Shown here piece after piece: positions 15,740 through 22,393 of a DNA stretch of 64,000 nucleotides. The stretch covers positions 87,520 to 151,519 of the forward strand of contig NZ_WWCN01000017.1 in assembly GCF_009857445.1 (NCBI RefSeq), in the 5' to 3' direction. Every line of letters begins with the position of its first letter. Within the stretch, counting starts at the first letter, position 1. Below the pieces are notes generated by a model, which did no database searches, had not been told where the DNA came from, and saw nothing but the letters and a program-made list of their open reading frames with translations. The stretch is from Duganella flavida (lineage in GTDB: Bacteria > Pseudomonadota > Gammaproteobacteria > Burkholderiales > Burkholderiaceae_D). The translations under genes and the position numbers were made by a program.

Positions 15740-16431
15740 GGCTGGCCTGCGGCGGTGAGTGATTCGGCTAGCTCCACCGATGGGTGGGCGCGCAATGCAG
15801 CCAGCAATTGCGCCTGATGGCCGGCGTCCACGTCCAGAATATAGGCGCCGGTGACGGTTGGACCGCCGACGATTTGCGCGCCGTTTTCCTGCATCAGGCG
15901 CTGCACATCCTGCAAGCGTGCGTCTGGCTTGAAGACCACCAGCAAGTCCGGCGTGGCGGCGGCGCCATGTCCCAATGCCTGATAAGTTGGCGCGGCACCG
16001 CGCGGCAGCAGCTGCACCGCCAGCACGGCGATCACAGCGCATTGCGCTGCAATCGCCCAGCCTTGCCAGCCGCCGTCACCCAGCCAAGCACGCAGACGCT
16101 CGCCCCAGCCCCGAGGCGTGGGCGAGGAACGCGGCTGCGGGCGTGCCGCTTGCGGCGCGGCGGCGGTATCGGCAGCGCGAGCCGGGGCGGTGGCGGGTGT
16201 GGCATCCAATTGCGGCATCAAGCGCGCCAGTGCGCGTTCCGGATCGAGTCCGGCCGGTAGCGGGCCTTCCGTTTCCAGCAGCTTGCGCTGCCAGGCCAGG
16301 TCGGCGCGGCAGGCGGCGCACTGCTGCAGGTGCTCCTGCACGCGGCGCGCTTCCTCCGCCTCCAGCGAACCGGACGCGTACCACGGCAGCAATTCCTGCA
16401 ATGCGTTGTGCGTGGTGATGTTGGTACTCAT
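15736..16431 (-). CDS. Membrane anti-sigma factor with zinc-finger and inhibitor-I9-like periplasmic domain
   Basis: 231 residues. N-terminal ZAS/zf-HC2 domain with His34-x3-Cys38-x2-Cys41 (EHLQQCAAC); a long Ala/Pro linker; one TM helix (about 124-142); and a periplasmic part whose segment 162-224 (LLVVFKPDARLQDVQRLM ... GAYILDVD ... LAALRAHPSVELAES) looks like an S8 propeptide/inhibitor I9 fold. It should hold the sigma factor encoded just upstream (4-bp ATGA overlap at 16428-16431) and may bind the S8 peptidase encoded just downstream. The I9 resemblance is by eye. Confidence 0.85.
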   Translation of the reverse strand: MSTNITTHNALQELLPWYASGSLEAEEARRVQEHLQQCAACRADLAWQRKLLETEGPLPAGLDPERALARLMPQLDATPATAPARAADTAAAPQAARPQPRSSPTPRGWGERLRAWLGDGGWQGWAIAAQCAVIAVLAVQLLPRGAAPTYQALGHGAAATPDLLVVFKPDARLQDVQRLMQENGAQIVGGPTVTGAYILDVDAGHQAQLLAALRAHPSVELAESLTAAGQP

Positions 16432-17003
16432 TGCATCTCTTCCCTATGAGCGGACAGCATGTCCTTGAGCTTGATCCGGGCGTGGAACATGCGCGTCTTG
16501 ACCGTGTTGACCGGACACTCCATCGTCTCGGCAATCTCCTGGTAGGCCATGCCATGATAATAGGTCAGGCTGACCACCATGCGCTGCTCCAGCGGCAGCT
16601 GGTCCAGCGCCCGGCTCACGCCCTGCTGCAACTGGCGCGCCGCCATCGCGTGCTCAGGTTCCTGCGCGGCGTCGCCTGCCTGATCCTCCTGCGGCTCCAG
16701 CGGCACGTCCAATCCGCGCAAGGCCTTCAGTCCCTGGCGGTAGGCGATGGCGAAAATCCAGGTGGACAGCTTGCAGCTGCCATCAAACGTATCAGCCTTC
16801 TGCCACACCACCATCATGGTGTCGTTGATGATCTCTTCCACCAGCGGCACGTTGCGCGTCATGCGGTCCAAAAACCGCGCCAGCCGCGAAAAATAAGCGC
16901 GGTAAAGCTGCTGGAAGGCGAGCCGGTCCCCGCCGCGTATGCGCCGCAGCAAAGCCCCTTCATCCAATTCGTCCAACCCGCCCATCCTGCCGCCTATCCG
17001 CAT
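16428..17003 (-). CDS. ECF-type RNA polymerase sigma factor
   Basis: 191 residues from ATG 17003, chosen because AGGGGAG lies seven bases upstream; the open frame continues to 17057 without a ribosome site. Region 2 (AFQQLYRAYFSRLARFLDRM ... WQKADTFDGSCKLSTWIFAIAYR) and region 4 (LDQLPLEQRMVVSLTYYHGMAYQEIAETM, then TVKTRMFHAR) are complete. It is the first gene of an operon with its anti-sigma factor, an S8 peptidase and a TorF-type porin, every junction overlapping. Probably autoregulated from the divergent promoter region 17038-17103. Confidence 0.93.
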   Translation of the reverse strand: MRIGGRMGGLDELDEGALLRRIRGGDRLAFQQLYRAYFSRLARFLDRMTRNVPLVEEIINDTMMVVWQKADTFDGSCKLSTWIFAIAYRQGLKALRGLDVPLEPQEDQAGDAAQEPEHAMAARQLQQGVSRALDQLPLEQRMVVSLTYYHGMAYQEIAETMECPVNTVKTRMFHARIKLKDMLSAHREEMQ

Positions 17004-17037
17004 GCATATTCTCCCCTGGTGCGGTGAATACGCGGTG

Positions 17038-17103
17038 CGCGAAAAAAGGTTCAACAAAAACGCAAAAATATTTAGCCCGCTAATTTTGAACCAACTTTTC
17101 GCG
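17038..17103. promoter_or_regulatory. Near-palindromic divergent promoter region
   Basis: Two inverted copies of CGCGAAAA-(n)-GGTTCAA (17038-17054 on the plus strand, 17103-17086 on the minus strand) face each other across an A/T-rich centre with AAATATTT. On each strand GGTTCAA could be an ECF -35 element, with a -10 region in the shared centre about 12-16 bases on. Predicted starts near 17080 (plus) and 17058 (minus) fit the first genes at 17112 and 17003. I infer that one regulator, perhaps the sigma factor itself, drives both operons. Confidence 0.55.
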
Positions 17104-17111
17104 GGCGGCTA

Positions 17112-17486
17112 TTGACCGCTACAACATTAACAGAATGCCCAGCAACCGTGCTTGCCTCAACCGCCTTCTGCGGCCCCGCCCTGCTATCTCCAGATCCGGG
17201 TGCCGTATTCCGTCTGCTCCTCGTAGCGCCCCTGCTCGAAGAATGGATTATGCGCGCTGGCTTGCACCACTGGCTGCTGCACCGGACCGCACCGGTGCCG
17301 GCGCTACTGGGCAGCGCTGCCGCCTTCAGCGCCCTGCACTTGGGCTCAGGTCTGACTGCGGCCGCGCTGGTGTTTGGGCCCGGCCTGTTATTCGGCGCGG
17401 CCTACCAGCGCTGGCGCGACTGGCGCGTGTGCGCGCTGTTGCATGGCTTGTGCAATGCGTTCGCCATCAGTGCATGTGGCGTCTAA
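17112..17486 (+). CDS. CPBP-type glutamic intramembrane protease, MrtJ/JDVT-CTERM-like
   Basis: 124 residues, start TTG 17112 (no ATG in frame near the front). Three hydrophobic segments carry the CPBP/Abi motifs: EEWIMR (the EExxxR catalytic glutamates), FSALHLG and HGLCNA. Its small size matches the short CPBP proteases known as sorting enzymes (myxosortase/MrtJ group) that cut a C-terminal GGGGC-TM-Arg signal. The very next gene carries exactly such a signal, which supports this assignment. It probably cleaves in or next to the inner membrane. The start codon is the least certain point. Confidence 0.75.
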   Translation: MTATTLTECPATVLASTAFCGPALLSPDPGAVFRLLLVAPLLEEWIMRAGLHHWLLHRTAPVPALLGSAAAFSALHLGSGLTAAALVFGPGLLFGAAYQRWRDWRVCALLHGLCNAFAISACGV

Positions 17487-17512
17487 CCAGCTTTAACTTG
17501 ATTGGAGAACCG

Positions 17513-20140
17513 ATGAAAATGATACAACCGCCGCATCGCAGCGCGCTACTGGCCGCAGGACTGTGGGCCATGCTGGCGCTGGCGCCGGCCACGCAAGCTG
17601 CCGATGCGCTCAACGGCAAAAGCCTCTACCTGAACGGGCCCACGTCCGGCGGCACTACCTGCGCCTCCTGCCACGGCTCGACGCCGGCCAACAACGTCAA
17701 CGGCATCCTGGCCGCCGCCAACAACCCTAGCGTGATTAGCAACGCCTTTGCTGCCAACCGTGGCGGCATGGGCTCCCTGTTCAACGGCAAATTCAGCGCC
17801 GCCGAAATCGCCGATCTTGCGGCCTTCATCGGCAACCCGAACGTGACGGCAGCACCGGCCGCCTCGCTAGCGCCGTCGGCCCTGTCGTTTGCCGGCACCA
17901 CCGTCGGCCAGAATAGCACCGCGCTTTCGACCACGCTCACCAACAGCGGCAACGCGGTGCTGAATATCAGCGCCATCGCAGTCGGCGGCGCCAACGCTGG
18001 CGACTTCGCCATCAGCGGCGGCAGCTGCAATGCTGGTGGCACGGTCGCCGCTGGCGCCAACTGCACGGTGCAACTGGTGTTTCGCCCTACTGCCTCAGGC
18101 GCGCGCAGCGCCGCTTTGAATATCAGCCACAATGCCACTGGTGGTAGCAGCAGCGTCACGCTGGGCGGCACTGGCAACGCCGTGCCGGCAGCCACTATCG
18201 CCGTTTCGGCCACCGCGCTGGACTTCGGCGCGCTGGTGACTGGCAGCGCATCGCCGGCGCAAACCATCACCATCAACAATGCCGGCCAGGCTGCGCTGAA
18301 CTTCAGTGGTATCTCGCTGTCCGGCGCTAACGCCGGCATCTTCACGCTGGGAGGCAGCTGTGCCGCTAGCGCACCGGTGGCGGCAGGCGGCAGCTGCACT
18401 GTCACAGTGATCGCGACGCCTACCGTCGCCGGCAGCTTTGCCGGCAGCTTGAACCTGGCCTCCAACGCCACCAACGGAGCAGTGGCCATCAGCCTTGCCG
18501 GCAATGCTAGCGCGCCTGCGCCTTCGTTGTCGGCCAATCCAAGCGCCGTTGCCTTCGGCACGCAGACCATAGCTGCGACCGCCACCACACAAAGCGTCAG
18601 CATCACCAATCGCGGCAACGTGCCGGTGGTGCTGGGCAGCGTCGCTGTCAGCGGCGCGCCATCCGTGACCATCGCCAGTGGTGGTTGCAGCGGTACGCTG
18701 GCCGTCGCGGCTAGCTGCAATGTAACGCTGTCGTTCGCACCAACTACGGAAGGCAATGTGAGCGCCACGCTGCTGCTGCGCTCCAATGCACCCGACCTGT
18801 CAGTGGGCGTGACCGGCGCCGGCACCTCGGCTACCGTCGCACGGCCGGTGCTGTCCGATAGCGCTCCAGTAGCTTTCACTGACACCCAAGTCGGCCAGCA
18901 AGCCGCCGTGCATCACACCACCTTGAGCAATAGCGGCAACGCGGCGCTCAAGATTACGTCGCTGGTACTGGGCGGCGCCAATCCGGGCGACTTCGCCCTG
19001 GCCGGTACGTGCGCAGTCGGCGGCACGGTGAGCCCTGGCGCCAACTGCACCATCGATACCAGCTTCAAGCCCACCGCAGCCGGCGCGCGCAGTGCCGACC
19101 TGCTGCTGATGACCGACGGCGGCGTACAATTCACCATGCGCCTCGGCGGCAACGGTATGGCAGTACCTAACACCACGCCAAGCTTGAGCACCAATCCGCA
19201 GTCGTTCGATTTTGGCAGCGCCATCGTCGGCGACACGGGTCCCGTCAAACGCTTCACGCTGACCAATACTGGCAGTGCAGCGCTGACCATCAATAGCGCC
19301 ACCTTCAGCGGTCCCTACGCGATCGTCACCGACGCCACGGCCTGCGGCGCCTTCCCATTGACGCTGGCTGCCGGTGTTTCCTGCGACCTGCCGGTGCGCT
19401 TCTCGCCGACCGCAGCCGGTAGCGCCAATGGCAGCGTAAGCCTGCAAGCGGCTGGCGCCAGCTGGAGCATCGCCTTCAGCGGCCAAGGTAATGCCTCCGC
19501 GCCGTCGGCTGGGCAAACGCAAAACCGTGGTGGCGGCGGCTGCTCGTCAGTAAAAGATGGCAATGACCCGATGCTGGCCGTGCTGGTGGTACTGGCCGCC
19601 GCCGTGCTGCTGTGGCGCCGTCGCCAGGCGCGTGCAGCGGCAACAGCGGGCACGCTGGCCGCTATCGCTGCCTGCGCAGTGCTCACCATGCCGGCGCCGG
19701 CATCTGCACTGGAACCGGGCAAGCCGGCGCCGGCTTTCACGCTCAATGGCCCGGATGGTGCGGTCAAGCTGGATCAATATGCCGGCAAATTGGTGTACCT
19801 CGATTTTTGGGCCTCGTGGTGCGGCCCGTGCCGCCAGTCCTTCCCGTGGATGAACGAGATGCAGGCGCGCTACGGTAGCCAGGGCTTGCAAATCGTCGGC
19901 ATCAACGTCGACGCCAAAGCGGAAGACGCGCGTGGCTTCCTCGCCGCCACGCCGGCCCGCTTCGTCATCGCCTTCGATCCAAACGGCAGTGCGCCGCGTA
20001 CCTACGGTATCAAGGGCATGCCGAGCAGCGTGTTGATCGGCCCTGACGGCAAGGTGCTGTATGAGCACAGCGGCTTCCGCCCAGCCGACCGCGAAGCGCT
20101 GGAAAGCCGCATCAAGGCAGCGCTGGGAGCGGCCAAATGA
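17513..20140 (+). CDS. Cytochrome c / Ig-like repeat protein with internal GGGGC sorting signal fused to TlpA-like thioredoxin
   Basis: 875 residues from ATG 17513 (GGAG five bases upstream). In order: signal peptide (1-30); c-type heme site CASCH (50-54); about five choice-of-anchor-D/Ig-like repeats (about 95-660), each with a GxxC...F-P-T-A-x-G core; GGGGC (673-677) followed by NDPML, a TM helix and RRR (702-704), which is a JDVT-CTERM-type sorting signal. Then comes a second signal-like helix ending APASA (about 712-732) and a TlpA/ResA-like thioredoxin domain with WCGPC (769-773). Sorting signals are normally the extreme C-terminus, so this is a fusion whose two halves may be parted by the neighbouring protease. 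The stop overlaps the DUF4266 start (ATGA). Confidence 0.88.
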   Translation: MKMIQPPHRSALLAAGLWAMLALAPATQAADALNGKSLYLNGPTSGGTTCASCHGSTPANNVNGILAAANNPSVISNAFAANRGGMGSLFNGKFSAAEIADLAAFIGNPNVTAAPAASLAPSALSFAGTTVGQNSTALSTTLTNSGNAVLNISAIAVGGANAGDFAISGGSCNAGGTVAAGANCTVQLVFRPTASGARSAALNISHNATGGSSSVTLGGTGNAVPAATIAVSATALDFGALVTGSASPAQTITINNAGQAALNFSGISLSGANAGIFTLGGSCAASAPVAAGGSCTVTVIATPTVAGSFAGSLNLASNATNGAVAISLAGNASAPAPSLSANPSAVAFGTQTIAATATTQSVSITNRGNVPVVLGSVAVSGAPSVTIASGGCSGTLAVAASCNVTLSFAPTTEGNVSATLLLRSNAPDLSVGVTGAGTSATVARPVLSDSAPVAFTDTQVGQQAAVHHTTLSNSGNAALKITSLVLGGANPGDFALAGTCAVGGTVSPGANCTIDTSFKPTAAGARSADLLLMTDGGVQFTMRLGGNGMAVPNTTPSLSTNPQSFDFGSAIVGDTGPVKRFTLTNTGSAALTINSATFSGPYAIVTDATACGAFPLTLAAGVSCDLPVRFSPTAAGSANGSVSLQAAGASWSIAFSGQGNASAPSAGQTQNRGGGGCSSVKDGNDPMLAVLVVLAAAVLLWRRRQARAAATAGTLAAIAACAVLTMPAPASALEPGKPAPAFTLNGPDGAVKLDQYAGKLVYLDFWASWCGPCRQSFPWMNEMQARYGSQGLQIVGINVDAKAEDARGFLAATPARFVIAFDPNGSAPRTYGIKGMPSSVLIGPDGKVLYEHSGFRPADREALESRIKAALGAAK

Positions 20141-20358
20141 AGGCCCGCACCCTGATCGTTTTGTGCAGTGTGGTGGCCAGCCTGTCCGGCTGCGCACTGC
20201 CGCCGGTGCAGCCGTGGGAAAAAGGCCAGCTGGCGCGCACCGACATGCTGCTGCAGGGCGACCCGCTCGGCGCCCGCTTCAATGAACACATCTACGCCAG
20301 CAAGGAAGCTGCCTCCGGCGGCAGCGCCGTTGGTGGCGGCGGCTGCGGCTGCAACTGA
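20137..20358 (+). CDS. DUF4266 lipoprotein ending GGGGCGCN
   Basis: 73 residues. Lipobox LSGC at 17-20 (VVASLSGCALPP) predicts a lipoprotein. The rest fits DUF4266: VQPWEKGQLARTDMLL, FNEHIYASKEAASGG, and the invariant-looking tail VGGGGCGCN. DUF4266 genes commonly travel with DUF3570 and ApbE genes, as here. The tail repeats the GGGGC pentapeptide of the sorting signal encoded just upstream but has no TM or Arg cluster after it, so cleavage by the same protease is not implied. Metal binding or modification at Cys-Gly-Cys is a guess. Confidence 0.88.
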   Translation: MKARTLIVLCSVVASLSGCALPPVQPWEKGQLARTDMLLQGDPLGARFNEHIYASKEAASGGSAVGGGGCGCN

Positions 20359-20369
20359 CAAGGAACCAC

Positions 20370-21503
20370 ATGGATAACACCAAACAGCCCGCCGTCGGAC
20401 AAGCTTTGCTGGCCGCCGCCATGCTGCTGCCCGGCCTCGCGCATGCGGAGGCGGCGCCGGAGCGCGGCGCCATCAGCGTCAAGTACCTGCATTACGAAGA
20501 AGACCAGGCGGGGCTTGACCGCATCAAGGTCAACGCACCATCGGTGTCGGTGATGGCGCCGATTGCCGGCGAATGGTCGATTGCGGCCAGCGCCACTACT
20601 GATGATGTCTCGGGTGCTTCGCCGCGCTATCACACGGCAGTTTCCGGCGCCTCGCGCATGTCCGACCTGCGCAAGGCGGGCGATGTCAGTGTCACACGCT
20701 ACCTTCCGTATGGCACGGTAAGCGTGGGCGCGGCCTTCTCCACCGAGCATGACTACCGTTCGCGTGCCTTATCGCTGCAAGCCACCTTCGACAGCGACGA
20801 CAAGAACACCACGTGGGCGCTGGGCGCCGGCGGTTCGGACGACAGCATCAATCCGGTCAACCACGTCGTCAATAACGAAGGCCGCCAGACGGTAAGCGTG
20901 CTGGCTGGCGTTACGCACGTCTTCACACCGCTCGACGTCGGCCAGTTGACGCTCACCCACAGCAGCGGGCATGGCTACTATTCCGACCCGTACAAGCTGG
21001 TCGACAACCGCCCACGCAAGCGCGACCAGGATACGCTGCAAGCGCAATGGAACCACCGCTGGCTGGCAGCCGACGCCACCAGCCGCCTGAGTTACCGTTA
21101 CTACCGCGACAGCTTCGGCATCAGCGCACACACGCTGACGGGCGAATGGGTGCAGTCGCTGGCGAACGGCTGGACGCTTACACCCAACCTGCGCCTGTAT
21201 TCGCAACGCGCCGCCGATTTCTATTTCGATCCGGTCTATGACGCCAAATTCGGCGCGCCGTTCCCACCCGGTTATGTATTCGGCGGAACGGCGTTCGCAT
21301 CGGCGGACCAGCGCCTATCGGCATTTGGCGCTGTGACGGCGGGCCTGAAGATCGCCAAGCAAATCGACAATGACTGGAGCGTGGACGTGAAAGTAGAGCG
21401 CTACGAGCAGCGCGGCGCATGGCGCGTATTCGGCAAAGGCAGTCCGGGGCTGGATCCGCTGCGCGCCACCAGCCTGCAAATCGGTTTTACGCGACTATGG
21501 TAG
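20370..21503 (+). CDS. DUF3570 outer-membrane protein with ApbE-type flavinylation motif
   Basis: 377 residues, signal peptide ending PGLAHA, then an all-beta protein with many alternating aromatic strands and a final FTRLW typical of outer-membrane barrels. Residues 78-84 read DDVSGAS, which fits the Dxx(S/T)GA(S/T) motif where ApbE attaches FMN to the Ser/Thr. A second SGAS at 92-95 lacks the leading Asp. The apbE gene overlaps its 3' end by seven bases. I infer that this protein may be the local flavinylation target; that a barrel protein carries FMN is not proven. Confidence 0.87.
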   Translation: MDNTKQPAVGQALLAAAMLLPGLAHAEAAPERGAISVKYLHYEEDQAGLDRIKVNAPSVSVMAPIAGEWSIAASATTDDVSGASPRYHTAVSGASRMSDLRKAGDVSVTRYLPYGTVSVGAAFSTEHDYRSRALSLQATFDSDDKNTTWALGAGGSDDSINPVNHVVNNEGRQTVSVLAGVTHVFTPLDVGQLTLTHSSGHGYYSDPYKLVDNRPRKRDQDTLQAQWNHRWLAADATSRLSYRYYRDSFGISAHTLTGEWVQSLANGWTLTPNLRLYSQRAADFYFDPVYDAKFGAPFPPGYVFGGTAFASADQRLSAFGAVTAGLKIAKQIDNDWSVDVKVERYEQRGAWRVFGKGSPGLDPLRATSLQIGFTRLW

Positions 21504-22393
21504 AAGGCATTTACAGCGTCGTTTTCATTGCGATGGGTAGCCGCTGCGAGATCCGCATCGCAGCGGCCAATAGCGAAACGGCGCAGTGCCTGGCCGCGCG
21601 CGCTATCGACGAAGTGCGCCGCATTGAGAACAAATACTCACGCTATCGCAGTGACAGCGTGGTAAGCCGCATCAATGCCGCCGCCGGCCGCCATGCGGTT
21701 GAATGCGACAGGGAGACGATAGCGCTGCTGGCGTATGCCGACACGCTGCATAAGGCCAGCGAGGGACGTTTCGACATCACCTCCGGCGTGCTGCGCAAGG
21801 CGTGGAATTTTCGCGATGGCGTGCTGCCTGCACCCGAAACGCTGGCAGCCTTGTTGCCGCTGGTCGGCTGGGGCACAGTGGCGCGCAAACAGACCTCCGT
21901 GTTTCTGCCGCAGCCGGGCATGGAGCTGGACTTCGGCGGCTTTGGCAAGGAGTACGCCGTCGACCGCGCTGCGGAGGCGCTGGCCGAAACCGGCATCACG
22001 CACGCTTATGTGAATCTCGGCGGCGATATGCGCTTTCTCGGTCCCCGTCCCGATGGCTCGGCATGGGACATCGGCATCCAAGATCCGCGCGCACTGGAAA
22101 CCACGGTGGCCAGCATTCCGGTCCGTCGGGGTGCGCTGGCCACCAGCGGCGATTACGAACGATTTATTGAAGTGGGCGGCAAGCGCTATTGCCACGTGCT
22201 CGATCCACGCAGCGGCATGCCGGTGTCGTACTGGCGTTCGGTCAGCGTGCTGGCGCCGCTGGCGATTACCGCCGGCAGCTGCACCACTACCGCCATGCTG
22301 CTCGAAGAGGAGGGACTCGATTTTCTCGAGCGCTCGGGCATGAGTTATCTGGCCGTCGATCATCAAGGCCAAATTTTTCGGAGAACGTTATGA
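21497..22393 (+). CDS. apbE: FAD:protein FMN transferase
   Basis: 298 residues from ATG 21497. ApbE moves FMN from FAD to a Ser/Thr of exported proteins, using Mg2+. Family motifs are clear: MGSRCEIRIAA at the start, IDEVRRIENKYSRYRSDS, FDITSGVLR, ELDFGGFGKEYAVD, YVNLGGDMRFLG and HVLDPRSGMPVSYWRSVSVLA. I see no cleavable signal peptide or lipobox in this start, so the export route is unclear and a slightly different N-terminus cannot be excluded. It overlaps the DUF3570 gene by 7 bp and dsbD by 4 bp. Confidence 0.93.
   Translation: MVEGIYSVVFIAMGSRCEIRIAAANSETAQCLAARAIDEVRRIENKYSRYRSDSVVSRINAAAGRHAVECDRETIALLAYADTLHKASEGRFDITSGVLRKAWNFRDGVLPAPETLAALLPLVGWGTVARKQTSVFLPQPGMELDFGGFGKEYAVDRAAEALAETGITHAYVNLGGDMRFLGPRPDGSAWDIGIQDPRALETTVASIPVRRGALATSGDYERFIEVGGKRYCHVLDPRSGMPVSYWRSVSVLAPLAITAGSCTTTAMLLEEEGLDFLERSGMSYLAVDHQGQIFRRTL

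Noticed and set aside
17135..17512. Upstream extension of the cytochrome/Ig/TlpA frame to about 1000 codons
   Set aside because: The extension overlaps the CPBP protease in another frame, is Arg/Pro-rich, and a good ribosome site plus signal peptide mark ATG 17513 as the start.
20137..20358. DUF4266 as a second substrate of the CPBP protease
   Set aside because: GGGGC is followed only by GCN; the TM helix and Arg cluster needed for such signals are absent.
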